Below are positions 34,760-43,367 of a stretch of 64,000 nt of DNA, piece after piece. Within the stretch, counting starts at the first letter, position 1; every line of letters begins with the position of its first letter. The notes beneath the pieces were generated by a model. That model saw only the letters and a list, made by a program, of their open reading frames with translations. It did not search any database and had not been told where the DNA came from. This DNA is from Neobacillus sp. FSL H8-0543 (GTDB lineage: Bacteria > Bacillota > Bacilli > Bacillales > Cytobacillaceae), in assembly GCF_038592905.1 (NCBI RefSeq), contig NZ_CP151943.1:2110501-2174500 (forward strand), in the 5' to 3' direction. The translations under genes were made by a program, and so were the position numbers.

Positions 34760-35665
34760 ATGTCTGGATGGGTGAAGTTGACGAAGCAGTTTACAAATGA
34801 TGAGTTATGGAACAATGTGACGGCTTTCCGGCTTTATGTGTGGATCTTACTAAAGGCTGCTTACGAGGATGGAATTGTTTTGAATGGGATGAGGTTAAAA
34901 AAGGGACAGTATGTAAGAGCGTATTCCCAGTTAAGTGAAGATTTGATGTACATAGAAGGTAGAGCGAAAAAGGTGCTTGCAAAAAGTACTGTGAAGCGCG
35001 CAGTCGACAAGCTTGTGAAAAAAGGACTGCTCCTCGCGGAAGAAACACCGTTAGGAACTCTGTTTACCGTCGTAAATTCCGATGACTTTAAATGTTTGGA
35101 TGGAATAGATGGTTTTTTTTGCTCTCCGTTTCGCGAAACAGTAGTGGAACACTCGCAAAACAATAACAAAACAAACCGAGAACAATATAGAAGAAATCAA
35201 GAAGGTAAGAATGGAAAAAATAATGATAAGGCCCATCTCGCAAGCATCAAGGAACAATCACATTATCTCCAAGAAAGTAAAACCAATAATCAAAAACACC
35301 TGATCCCTTCAATCGATAACCCAGAGGAAAAGAAAAAACGGATTACCAGCCACTATATCAATTTACGAAACAATGGATTTATTTTAAGCCCAAAAGATGA
35401 ATGTGCCATCGAACGAATCTGTGAACTTCCTTTAAAAACCGAGCGGCTAGAATCTTTGTTAGAGGGAGTTTTCAGTGATTATCTCAGGAAGAATCCGAAT
35501 GGGAAAATTAGCAGCGCCTTGTATTGTGAAAAGGTCCTAATGACCATACTAGAGGCAGAGAAAAACGGTAAACAATTCAAAAAATCAAAGAAGGAATCGA
35601 TGTCTGAACGGGTGGAACGTCTGATTGAGGAAGGAAAAATTGTGTTATCGGAGGAATCACAATGA
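34760..35665 (+). CDS. Phage-like replisome organiser (G38P/DnaD-like)
   Basis: About 301 residues. The N-terminal 115 residues are a winged HTH as in phage replication organisers (WVKLTKQFTNDELWNNVTAF, then KGQYVRAYSQLSEDL, then STVKRAVDKLVKKGLL). A low-complexity basic linker follows, then a C-terminal helical domain. The ATG at 34760 lies about 8 bases after GGGAG. Its stop overlaps the next start (ATGA). In SPP1 the equivalent protein binds the origin and recruits the helicase. Confidence 0.72.
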   Translation: MSGWVKLTKQFTNDELWNNVTAFRLYVWILLKAAYEDGIVLNGMRLKKGQYVRAYSQLSEDLMYIEGRAKKVLAKSTVKRAVDKLVKKGLLLAEETPLGTLFTVVNSDDFKCLDGIDGFFCSPFRETVVEHSQNNNKTNREQYRRNQEGKNGKNNDKAHLASIKEQSHYLQESKTNNQKHLIPSIDNPEEKKKRITSHYINLRNNGFILSPKDECAIERICELPLKTERLESLLEGVFSDYLRKNPNGKISSALYCEKVLMTILEAEKNGKQFKKSKKESMSERVERLIEEGKIVLSEESQ

Positions 35666-36000
35666 CCAAGGATGAGGTAATGAAACTTTTAGTACTGATT
35701 GAATCGGTTTATTCCCACTGCACCTTTAAGGATGAAACAGTTCAGCAATGGTTTCAATTTTGTTCTGAAATGGATTATGAAAAGGTATTAGCGAGACTAA
35801 AAAGCCATATTAGAAAAAGTCCCTTTCCTCCTGTTATTGGGGAGATTGCGGTATTCGAATTTGAAGAAAATCATTTTCCAGCCACGTTACAGGAATGGAT
35901 GAAGAAAGGACGGGAGAGAATTGAATGCGATCACAAATCAAACCAACGAATTTCCATACCAAACTGGCTATCCGAATATTCAACAAGAAAATCTGTTTGA
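35662..36000 (+). CDS. Helicase loader/inhibitor (G39P-like)
   Basis: 112 residues. The pattern (TKDEVMKLLVLIESVY, WFQFCSEMDYEKVLARLKSH, SPFPPVIGEIA) fits the loader and inhibitor of phage G40P helicase. The ATGA overlap with the upstream gene and an 80-base overlap with the helicase gene show tight translational coupling. It should bind and load the DnaB-like helicase encoded next. Confidence 0.75.
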   Translation: MTKDEVMKLLVLIESVYSHCTFKDETVQQWFQFCSEMDYEKVLARLKSHIRKSPFPPVIGEIAVFEFEENHFPATLQEWMKKGRERIECDHKSNQRISIPNWLSEYSTRKSV

Positions 36001-37240
36001 GGCGGAAGGTATCCTTCTAGGCGCGGTCTTTCTGGCTCCTGAACTGATTCATGAAATCAGATTAGAACCATGCCATTTTTCGCAGAAACGGAATCAGCTT
36101 CTGTTTCAGACGTTCCGGGAACTGCAAATGGAGAACAAGCCGATCGATTTAGTCCTTGTGGTTGAAAAATTAGGAAGCATGGACATGGTCAGTGTTAGTT
36201 ATATGACGGAAATTGCAGGTTGCTGTCCAACCACAGCCAATTATGAACACTATCAAACCATTATTCTGAATGAATACAAACTTAGAATGTTTAAAGGGTC
36301 CGCAACTCATTTCCTTAAAGAGAAAACCTTCGAAGCAGCCGAGGATTTTTATAAAACTTATATCGATATGCAGGATGTCGGGAAGGTAAATGGCAAATCA
36401 AAGCGAGATGTCCTTTACGAAGTGTATGAAGAGATGGTCGAGGATCATGGAGAACTTTCAGGAGTGGATACTGGGTTTTCCTTGCTCAATAGCATGCTAA
36501 ATGGCCTGCAGAATGGTGATTTGATTATCATCGCGGCACGGCCATCGGTTGGGAAAACCGCCCTGGCTCTTAATCTAGCAAAAAACTGCTGCACATTAGG
36601 CGGAGCTGTTGATTTCTTTTCGCTAGAAATGCCCGCAAAACAGTTAATCAAGCGGACGCTAAGCGATCTTTCCTATGTGGACGGTTCCAAATGGAAAAAT
36701 TCCTATCGCTATTTCAGCGAAGTTGACTACGAACGGGCGGTACATGCATTAGAAACGTTAGACCAATGGAATTTTCATATACACGATGAGCCCCGGCAAA
36801 CAGTTGCCGACATTCGCGCAGCCATCCAGAAGACGAAACGGGAGCATCCCGTTGGCAAACATTTGGTAGTCATTGATTATTTACAACTGATAACCCACAC
36901 GAAGCGTTTTGAGCGTCAGGATTTGGCGGTGGGTCATATCACAAGAGAGCTAAAGCAGATTGCCAGACTTTATGAGGTACCGATTGTCCTGTTGTCCCAG
37001 CTGTCCCGAGGTGTGGAGCAGCGGGCGGACAAGCGTCCGGTAATGTCAGATTTGCGGGATTCCGGTAGTATTGAACAGGATGCCGATGTGATTATGCTAT
37101 TAAGCCGGGGTGAATGGGAACAGGAAAGACCGGATAAGAGTGAGCAAATAAACCTGAACATCGCAAAGCATCGGAATGGTCCCGTCGGAGTGATTAAACT
37201 GGCGTTTGAGAAGAACTTTAGTCGATTTCGGAATGATTAA
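35921..37240 (+). CDS. DnaB-like replicative helicase (G40P-like)
   Basis: 439 residues. The N-terminal DnaB domain is about 20-125. The RecA-like ATPase has ARPSVGKTALALNLA near 205, VVIDYLQLI near 320, and LSQLSRGVEQRADKRP followed by DLRDSGSIEQDAD. It starts at TTG 35921 behind GGGAGAG, inside the loader gene. It has the length of SPP1 G40P. It forms, with the two genes before it, a complete phage-type helicase-loading set, but no other phage structural genes are near. Confidence 0.9.
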   Translation: MNAITNQTNEFPYQTGYPNIQQENLFEAEGILLGAVFLAPELIHEIRLEPCHFSQKRNQLLFQTFRELQMENKPIDLVLVVEKLGSMDMVSVSYMTEIAGCCPTTANYEHYQTIILNEYKLRMFKGSATHFLKEKTFEAAEDFYKTYIDMQDVGKVNGKSKRDVLYEVYEEMVEDHGELSGVDTGFSLLNSMLNGLQNGDLIIIAARPSVGKTALALNLAKNCCTLGGAVDFFSLEMPAKQLIKRTLSDLSYVDGSKWKNSYRYFSEVDYERAVHALETLDQWNFHIHDEPRQTVADIRAAIQKTKREHPVGKHLVVIDYLQLITHTKRFERQDLAVGHITRELKQIARLYEVPIVLLSQLSRGVEQRADKRPVMSDLRDSGSIEQDADVIMLLSRGEWEQERPDKSEQINLNIAKHRNGPVGVIKLAFEKNFSRFRND

Positions 37241-37437
37241 TTGGGATGGTCATAGGTGACCAATGGGCCAGCTCTCATGGATGATTTGGTATAAAGCATA
37301 AAGGTTACAATCATTACTCTAAAACCATAAAGCCAGCTGAACTGTCCCTTTGACACCGAGCGAAGCCCCTCCTCTCCTTTGCCATCAAAACAGACCCGCC
37401 TTCACATAGTCCGTATACAAGCAGTAGATTTCATACC

Positions 37438-37800
37438 AGTTTTCACACTTTATTACAAAACCCCTTCTCGACAAACTTCTCTCCTTCAAACTCAACCAAA
37501 CCCCGCTATCACAGCAAAAACAGCAAAACCAATCAAACGTTTGATTAGTATAAATTTCACTAACTAATCGTTTGATTAAATACATCCAAACCCTTTTATT
37601 TAAACGAACACAGCCCAGTTCGTTAGGAAATTTTCTGTCGATGATTGGCCACAATCTTCGATAAGAATCTTCTATATTAATTTATAAAAACGATTAACCT
37701 ACAAAAATCAGCTCGTTTTGATACTACACAAACGATTGATTAAAACTGCACCAAACACCGATAAATAATGAGTTTCTATTAGAAAATGCGTCGAAACATG
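37438..37800. repeat. 360-bp palindrome-bearing repeat, copy R6
   Basis: Full copy with AATCAAACGTTTGATTAG, TAATCGTTTGATTA and CAAACGATTGATTAAA. Confidence 0.85.
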
Positions 37801-38229
37801 TCAACCCGTTGTGCCAGATCCCATAACCTTGCACAGGTTATGAAACACATGAAACGTCCCCCTGTTTCCGACCGGGACTAAGGAATTTTCGAGAGTTTGG
37901 TCGTTATAAACCTTCCATAACGAAATTCCATCTTTTTCTCTGACATTTGCGCTGTCAAAACGAGGTCATGCACATCTAAAGTGAACCATTTGGAACCGTC
38001 CCCTTGGCTATTTTTCCTGACCCCAAAATTCGAATGAAAAATCTCACCAAAATGCAAAAAACGGCTTAAAAATTCACTTTTGAACGCGAAAATAAGTGTT
38101 TGGCTTCAAAAAAGGGGTAAAAAATGAATTTTGGTTGTTCGAATATTAAATCCATCCGGGCTATCTTTAGGAAGAATCGTGCGCTTATAAGAGTCCCTGA
38201 ACTAAACGATCAAAGGGTGGAGAAAAAGG
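37801..38229. other. Gene-free stretch with REP-like motifs
   Basis: Contains AAACGTCCCCCTGT near 37854 and GGAACCGTCCCCTTGGC near 37988. No gene supported. Confidence 0.5.
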
Positions 38230-39012
38230 ATGAATTTAAAATCTGGAAGCATTGACAAGTTTGAACAGTTTTCACAATTCAGTTCGCTTAAGGAATTTAA
38301 TACTCATTTCGAAATGTGGCTGGCTATTCATAAGCATGATTTTTCAAAAGGGGAATTGCTTGGACTAAAACGTCTTGTCCGTTTTGCTGCAAAAATCCCT
38401 GGCGTTTGCAATGCCAAAATCGGAACGATCTTAAAAGCGATTCACGAAGAATACAAGAATAACGGCATTTCACGCTCGACGTTTAAACGAATGATCATAA
38501 AAGCAAAAGAGTTAGGCTTAATCACTGCTATTGAAACAGAACGAAAAAACGGTTCACAATCAAGTAATCTCTATGTATTTCTTCGTTTTCCCGTAAGTGA
38601 ACCACCTAAACAAGAAATAATGAACCACCCTAAAGAAACTAGTAATCTTTCTAAAACTAAAAAACAAGAGATTAATAAACGTCAAGAAGAACCGTCCGTT
38701 TTGGATCACACATTTGTTAGCGATCGAGTTCCACAACCATTTGTTCAGCTAGTGAACTATTTCTTCTCCGAAGCAAAGACAATTGAGGAATATTGGCATA
38801 TGACGAAAATTGCAGCCTACCGCAATAATCTGGAAAACGAAATGGAAAACGTTCTTGATATTGCGATCCAGTCATTCAAGCAGTTGATCCGCAAGCTAAA
38901 ATTAACTAGTAAGGTTAGTAAACCCATCGCATATTTTTATGGGATCCTCGACCAAAAGCTTACAGAATTCTATTACAGGAGGCTGGATGAAATGGTTTGG
39001 GATGATGAGTAA
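38230..39012 (+). CDS. HTH-domain protein, replication- or plasmid-type
   Basis: 260 residues. A winged HTH-like region lies at 40-125 (GLKRLVRFAAKIPGV, then ISRSTFKRMIIKAKELGLIT, ending LYVFLRFPVSE), with a polar linker to 165 and a helical C-terminal domain (TKIAAYRNNLENEMENVLDI, then KPIAYFYGILDQKL). The C-terminal segment resembles those of phage and plasmid replication initiators that end with FYG-type helices. GGTGGAG precedes the ATG. A broken copy of its middle lies at 34476. Function not established. Confidence 0.7.
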   Translation: MNLKSGSIDKFEQFSQFSSLKEFNTHFEMWLAIHKHDFSKGELLGLKRLVRFAAKIPGVCNAKIGTILKAIHEEYKNNGISRSTFKRMIIKAKELGLITAIETERKNGSQSSNLYVFLRFPVSEPPKQEIMNHPKETSNLSKTKKQEINKRQEEPSVLDHTFVSDRVPQPFVQLVNYFFSEAKTIEEYWHMTKIAAYRNNLENEMENVLDIAIQSFKQLIRKLKLTSKVSKPIAYFYGILDQKLTEFYYRRLDEMVWDDE

Positions 39013-39170
39013 TTGATGGAAAGGGAACTTTTGTCTTTTTAAATGGGCGCAATTCACAGGCAATGGAGTATGGTTATGTGTCAGATTTAGAAACCTCTAA
39101 GCATTATTTCACTAAACGCAAGGTATTACGTATTGCAGTACGTGGAGGGCTATTGTCCGGGATTATCTAA
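39012..39170 (+). pseudogene. Open frame without a start, gene fragment
   Basis: An open frame overlaps the end of the HTH gene and reads TFVFLNGRNSQAMEYGYVSD, then LETSKHYFTKRKVLRIAVRG, then GLLSGII and stop. Codon use looks coding but there is no start codon. Probably the remains of a small gene; family not recognised. Confidence 0.35.
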
Positions 39171-39352
39171 TGGATAGGACGGGAGAAAAAACCCGTCAAA
39201 ACGTCCCCTTGGCTCCCAACCGACAAAAAATTCAATAATATGACAATATTTGTATACTACCGTATATGTTAACAGGGGCTATTTTAAGGTGTAATAGAAT
39301 TGTAAGGAATATTGTTATAGACATTTGAATGGTAGAGAGGATGGGAAAAGAG

Positions 39353-39931
39353 ATGAGAAACGAGATTGATCTTGATTGCTTTTTGGTTGCTAAAGACTTG
39401 GTGTTTATGATGGGGGAATATGATCGGTACGGAAGGTTATGCGCAAGAATAATAAAAGGAAAGAAATCCCATCTTGTCAATAGAACATGCGTGCAGATTC
39501 TAAATGATTCACTTAATTGCATAGGTTATGACTTAAAAGGGGCAATCAAGGGGGCCAGGTCGATACTTGGTAACCGTAACATGTGTCCCGTGATGGTCAA
39601 TCCCTATCAAATTATCTGTCTCTTCCCTATTAAGTCACCACAAAAGGAAGATTGTATTTGGTTCAACCCAGATCATATAGTAAAAACCAAAGCCTATGGA
39701 AATAAAACACTCATCGAATTAAGCAATAACCAATCAATTTTAGTTGATTCAAAACTCTACTCATTTAACAACAAATTGCAAATCGCTAATCAGCTAAAGC
39801 AAATCTCATCTCAAAGAGGAAACCAGCCTACTTCTATGAATCTTCACCTCACACGAAAAAAAGGACACCAGTTTTCCAAAGATAAGACAGGCCGCTACAA
39901 TTTTAATGAGTTAGATGAAAAAATTGCTTGA
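39353..39931 (+). CDS. ComK-family protein
   Basis: About 192 residues. The segment NRTCVQILNDSLNCIGYDLK, then GARSILG, then CPVMVNPYQIICLFPIKSP and CIWFNP matches ComK, the competence master regulator, in order and spacing. Acidic first 20 residues; the C-terminus is longer and more basic than usual. The ATG at 39353 is a compromise; earlier ATGs (39329, 39341) have no better ribosome binding site. A broken relative lies at 50408. It may regulate DNA uptake genes or be an accessory paralog. Confidence 0.85.
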   Translation: MRNEIDLDCFLVAKDLVFMMGEYDRYGRLCARIIKGKKSHLVNRTCVQILNDSLNCIGYDLKGAIKGARSILGNRNMCPVMVNPYQIICLFPIKSPQKEDCIWFNPDHIVKTKAYGNKTLIELSNNQSILVDSKLYSFNNKLQIANQLKQISSQRGNQPTSMNLHLTRKKGHQFSKDKTGRYNFNELDEKIA

Positions 39932-39974
39932 TCAGCTATCCGGCTCAAAAATTGATTTAAGAAGGAGAAACTCA

Positions 39975-40235
39975 TTGTATATTGGTATCGTTTTAAAAAG
40001 GATCAGAATGGAAAAGTGTATATCACAAGAAGAAGTGGCCTTTAGAAGCTCAATAAATCGAACCTACATTAGTATGCTAGAAAGAGATCTTAGTAAGCCA
40101 AGTCTGAAAATCATATTTGCACTTGCGGCTGCACTTGAAATCAAACCCTCTGATTTCATTAGAGAACTTGAAGAACATCACGAGAAGAATCAGATAAGCT
40201 GGATCGTACAGTATAAAAAACCGGTAAAGATATAA
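39975..40235 (+). CDS. XRE-family transcriptional regulator
   Basis: 86 residues. HTH_3 domain: GIVLKRIRMEKCISQEEVAF, then RTYISMLERDLSKPS, then FALAAALEIKPSDFI. The TTG at 39975 was chosen because AAGGAG lies 7 bases upstream, exactly as in the sister gene at 40506 (both begin LYIGI-). An ATG at 39915 would overlap the ComK-family gene. No effector domain. It and the next gene look like paralogs. Confidence 0.82.
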   Translation: MYIGIVLKRIRMEKCISQEEVAFRSSINRTYISMLERDLSKPSLKIIFALAAALEIKPSDFIRELEEHHEKNQISWIVQYKKPVKI

Positions 40236-40282
40236 ACTCAAAAAATACAAAGGAACAGTAAAGCAGCAATGGATAATAGTGA

Positions 40283-40306
40283 AACCACCCTCTTGGGTGG
40301 TTTTCT
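40283..40306 (+). terminator. Rho-independent terminator
   Basis: AACCACCC TCTT GGGTGGTT (40283-40302), then TTCTTG. Confidence 0.85.
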
Positions 40307-40505
40307 TGCAACCGGGGCATTTCTCATCGTTCTTAGTAATGAAGGTATCATTACATAAACTAAGACACCCAAAAAACCCATCAGAACCGTCCCCTTGGTC
40401 CCGTTCCTATTAAAATATTTTCATCAAAAATAACATTTTACACTCTATAGAGCGTGGTGTGTGGTCGGTGGTCGTTATGTAATTGGTCTAAAAAGGAGAA
40501 TTCCT

Positions 40506-40793
40506 TTGGAAGAGACCAAAATAGGACTATATATAGGTATTGGATTAGGTAGATTGAAAAAAGAGAGAGGTTGGACACAAGAGAAACTTGCTGAAGATAG
40601 TAATCTAAATACTCGATACATCCAAGACCTTCTGTATAATGAAAAGTCACCTTCTTTAAACAGTGTATACTTGATTGCAAAAGCATTTGGGATGGAGATT
40701 GATGATTTTCTTACAAATATTAAGGCAGAAATTGTTTACAAATATCCTCCCATTCCTGAAGAAAAGAAGACAAAAAAACGTCCCAAATCGTAA
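40506..40793 (+). CDS. XRE-family transcriptional regulator (second copy)
   Basis: 95 residues. HTH_3: GIGLGRLKKERGWTQEKLAE, then TRYIQDLLYNEKSPSLNSVY. TTG start at 40506 with AAAAGGAG 7 bases upstream. About 40% like its neighbour by eye, with the same LYIGI start, so an older duplication. The stop codon lies inside a terminator hairpin. Confidence 0.82.
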   Translation: MEETKIGLYIGIGLGRLKKERGWTQEKLAEDSNLNTRYIQDLLYNEKSPSLNSVYLIAKAFGMEIDDFLTNIKAEIVYKYPPIPEEKKTKKRPKS

Positions 40794-40812
40794 ATTACGA
40801 TTTGGGATTTTT
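40781..40812 (+). terminator. Rho-independent terminator
   Basis: TCCCAAATCGTAA (40781-40793) pairs with TTACGATTTGGGA (40795-40807), followed by TTTTT. A very stable 13-bp stem that overlaps the stop codon. Confidence 0.9.
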
Positions 40813-40950
40813 CATCACTATCACCTACATAATAGTTAAAACTCAAGCAAAGAAAATATTGGTAAATTATGCGCCCTATTAGCGATATAATTTATTTATC
40901 TTATTAGACTATTTTACAATCAATCAAATATCGTGTTGGGGTGAAGCAAG

Positions 40951-41193
40951 TTGGTGCAGAGAGTAAAAAAAATGGTAGTTTGGGAGAAGTTTGTATATAG
41001 ACGCAGATGTTATTATGTGGAGATCTTTTACTTAGCTGATGGGACCTATCAAGCATCTGCGGTGGCAACCACCATGCTCCACCCGGATTTCTATAATGTG
41101 TTAGACGGCCCAACTGGGCTAGGAGTGGATGTTACGAATCCCTATAGGGCTGTTACGCGGGCGATAAAAAGTCTCAAAACTCAATACGCGTAA
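40951..41193 (+). CDS. Small protein of unknown function
   Basis: 80 residues, basic N-terminus (MVQRVKKMVVWEKFVYRRR), then an aromatic beta-like segment (CYYVEIFYLADGTYQASAVA) and a helix (RAVTRAIKSLKTQY). TTG start at 40951 behind GGGGTGAAG. No family recognised and no signal peptide. It lies between the XRE genes and the mini-ORF plus repeat unit. Confidence 0.55.
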   Translation: MVQRVKKMVVWEKFVYRRRCYYVEIFYLADGTYQASAVATTMLHPDFYNVLDGPTGLGVDVTNPYRAVTRAIKSLKTQYA

Positions 41194-41211
41194 GTTTGAG
41201 GGGCAGAAGTC

Positions 41212-41248
41212 ATATAATCTTTCCTTTGTTGATATGGAGGGATTATAT
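41212..41248 (+). promoter_or_regulatory. Hairpin that holds the mini-ORF ribosome binding site
   Basis: ATATAATC (41212-41219) pairs with GATTATAT (41241-41248), with inner TTCC/GGA pairing around GGAGG (41236). The right arm reaches the ATG. It mirrors the hairpin at 45240. Confidence 0.55.
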
Positions 41249-41303
41249 GGCTATGAAAGTTTTGAGTAACGACCCGCAGCACTCCCTATCAATAGAGCTG
41301 TAA
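41247..41303 (+). CDS. 18-residue LSIEL peptide, copy B
   Basis: ATG at 41247, 6 bases after GGAGG. It reads MAMKVLSNDPQHSLSIEL and then TAA. It shares length, KxL, ND, Q and LSIEL with copy C at 45273 and with the broken copy A at 12211. It lies about 40 bases before repeat R7. No known family. Confidence 0.5.
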   Translation: MAMKVLSNDPQHSLSIEL

Positions 41304-41344
41304 ACCCTAAACTACATTTAATACTTTTTAACAAAACCGAACTA

Positions 41345-41706
41345 CTTTTCACCCATTATTACAAAACCGCCTCTCGACAAACCTCTTGCATCAAAAATCA
41401 CTCAAACCCCTTTATAACAGCAAAAACAGCAAATCCAATCAAACGTTTGATTAGTGGAAAATATACTAAATAATCGTTTGATTAGATACAGGCAAAACCC
41501 TTTATTTAAGCGAACACAGCCCAGTTCATTAGAAAATTTCTGTCGATGATAGGTCTCACCCTTCGATAACTTTCTTTAATATTTATCTATAAAAACTAGT
41601 AACCTACAAAAATCAGCACATTTTGATACTACACAAACGTTTGATTAAAACCACCCCAACCATTGATAAACAGAGAGTTTCGTTTAGAAAACGCGTCGAA
41701 ACATGC
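41345..41706. repeat. 360-bp palindrome-bearing repeat, copy R7
   Basis: Full copy with AATCAAACGTTTGATTAG, AATAATCGTTTGATTA and CAAACGTTTGATTAAA. Preceded by the mini-ORF copy B. Confidence 0.85.
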
Positions 41707-42071
41707 CCCTCCTGTACATAGAGACATTCTTCAGACACATCACCTGAAGTTTGATGGCACAAAAGGGAATTCAAAGTATGCGATAACTGGAAATCAATGG
41801 ATCGTGTCAGTCACCTGGATCTCTGCTATTTCTCTGTCCGTAAAAAATAGGGAGTTGGCTAGTCAACTCCCTATCAGGTATGGAAAATCCAGTATAATTG
41901 GATTTCCACTAGCTGGTACTTGTCACCAAACCAATGAAACTACCCATCTGGAAATTCTCTGGTTGGTGCCACCTTAGCCACAGCCATCTCGACAAAATTC
42001 GGGGAGTGACAGAACGGAACTTTAGGGCGCAACGCACTGTTACCCGAATCTTGCACCACTAACCAACCCAG
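41707..42071. other. Gene-free stretch
   Basis: Carries TCGACAAAATTCGGGGAGTG near 41989, a third version of the 1971/34621 repeat tail. A hairpin-like GGGAGTTGGCTAGTCAACTCCC lies near 41850. An open frame at 41663-41977 starts inside repeat R7 and is not convincing. Confidence 0.45.
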
Positions 42072-42407
42072 TTAGTTGAATTGATAATTCTTAAATCTCA
42101 ATTTCTTATCGCAATACTCTGCATAGCCCTCATGAACTAAAATTGCTGCAACATAAGAAGTTATTACTGGACCATTTTCATGGGTATTCAACCAATGTCC
42201 CAAACTACCTTCATTTAAATCTGCTATGGTCCTTGTCTCCTCAATTGGAACTGTTTTATTGCTGAAATTGTTCAATAACAATTGAATTTTGTCTTGAGCC
42301 ACTATTTTTTGGGACCTTAAATCCCCATACACAATATTAATACCGTCTTTTATAGAACCCTCATATTGAAACAATGCACCTCTAGCCAAAGTTTTCAATT
42401 CGACCAA
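42072..42407 (-). CDS. Protein of unknown function
   Basis: About 111 residues, no signal peptide or membrane segment. Reads MVELKTLARGALFQYEGSIK and, near 75, SLGHWLNTHENGPVITSYVA. TTG start at 42407 with AGAGGTG 6 bases upstream; a GTG at 42416 would place the site too close. The gene begins within 15 bases of the stop of the YkvA gene, so the two are an operon. Not recognised. Confidence 0.55.
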   Translation of the reverse strand: MVELKTLARGALFQYEGSIKDGINIVYGDLRSQKIVAQDKIQLLLNNFSNKTVPIEETRTIADLNEGSLGHWLNTHENGPVITSYVAAILVHEGYAEYCDKKLRFKNYQFN

Positions 42408-42419
42408 TGCTAACACCTC

Positions 42420-42935
42420 TTAACTACCTAGTTTATTATCAATCTCAGTTGTATTTACATTCTCTCCAAATAAATCTTTTAGTTTATTTTTGGCTTGCAT
42501 TTTAATTTCATCATCCACATATAAAGCTACTTGAACTAAAGCGAATATTACAACACTTAAGTCGTCAGCATATCCTACACCAACTGCTAAGTCGGGGATA
42601 ATATCTAGAGGTAAAATAAAATAACCTAAGGCCCCAACAATGGTTGCTTTAACTTTTAATGGTACATCTGGCTTTTGAAGAGTGTAATAAAGTAATAGAA
42701 CGGCGTACACTACAGAAGTTCCAGCTCTTTTAGAAAATTTTTGAACCTTAGTCCAAAACTTTTCCTCTGAGAAATGCTCCTCATGTTGGTTAATATCTTC
42801 AGCATTCAGTTTTTCTGCTTCATCTTTTAAATCAGCAACTAGTTCTTCTTCAATTTCAATTTTGTCCACTTCATCAATATTAGATGAGGATAATTCGTCT
42901 AGATCTATTTTCTTCTTAAATAGAATTTTTAACAT
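42420..42935 (-). CDS. YkvA family (DUF1232) membrane protein
   Basis: 171 residues. The N-terminal 65 are acidic. The DUF1232 core (KPDVPLKVKATIVGALGYFI, then LPLDIIPDLAVGVGYADDLS) is followed by a helix with VQVALYVDD. Two to three hydrophobic segments. GGAGTGATTTC stands before the ATG. Function unknown; the family is widespread and often stress-linked. Confidence 0.88.
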   Translation of the reverse strand: MLKILFKKKIDLDELSSSNIDEVDKIEIEEELVADLKDEAEKLNAEDINQHEEHFSEEKFWTKVQKFSKRAGTSVVYAVLLLYYTLQKPDVPLKVKATIVGALGYFILPLDIIPDLAVGVGYADDLSVVIFALVQVALYVDDEIKMQAKNKLKDLFGENVNTTEIDNKLGS

Positions 42936-43115
42936 GAAATCACTCCAATGATTAGTAAATTACATTTACATTTTACACCACAATTATCCATTTACCATCT
43001 TTTAAAAAACTAGTATTTCAAATAAATAAGTTTCTATTCGACAGCTAATAGGTTAGAGATGAAGGTAGAGACCGTTAAGCTAGGATAACTCCTTCTTAGC
43101 TTGGTGACCAATACA

Positions 43116-43168
43116 CATTCTAGAGATTGCCAGTCAAGGAGTGCACTTGACAGACAATCTCTAGAATG
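43116..43168. other. Large perfect stem-loop
   Basis: CATTCTAGAGATTG (43116-43129) pairs with CAATCTCTAGAATG (43155-43168); TCAAG and CTTGA inside can pair too. No T run. Could be a REP/MITE-like element or RNA structure in a 430-base gap. Confidence 0.55.
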
Positions 43169-43327
43169 GAACAATTAGAAAAGCTAAAAAGGGGTGGGTA
43201 TTTTCTTTGCTTGAAATCTATTACACCCACACTAAATAGCAAAGAGCCAAAAATATTTGGTTAATGATTGGCAATTTCTACAATAAGTAGAATCCGGTAA
43301 ACCGCTATGGTTCGCCACGTAAATTAC

Positions 43328-43362
43328 AAAACAGGCCTGTCCCTAGTAGTATGGGCAGGCTG
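43328..43362 (-). terminator. Terminator of the DUF4230 gene
   Basis: GCCTGTCC (43335) pairs with GGGCAGGC (43353). The minus strand then reads TTTTG. Confidence 0.6.
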
Positions 43363-43367
43363 TCATA

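Noticed and set aside
41663..41977. 104-codon frame after repeat R7
   Set aside because: It begins inside the repeat and has no ribosome binding site or recognisable features.
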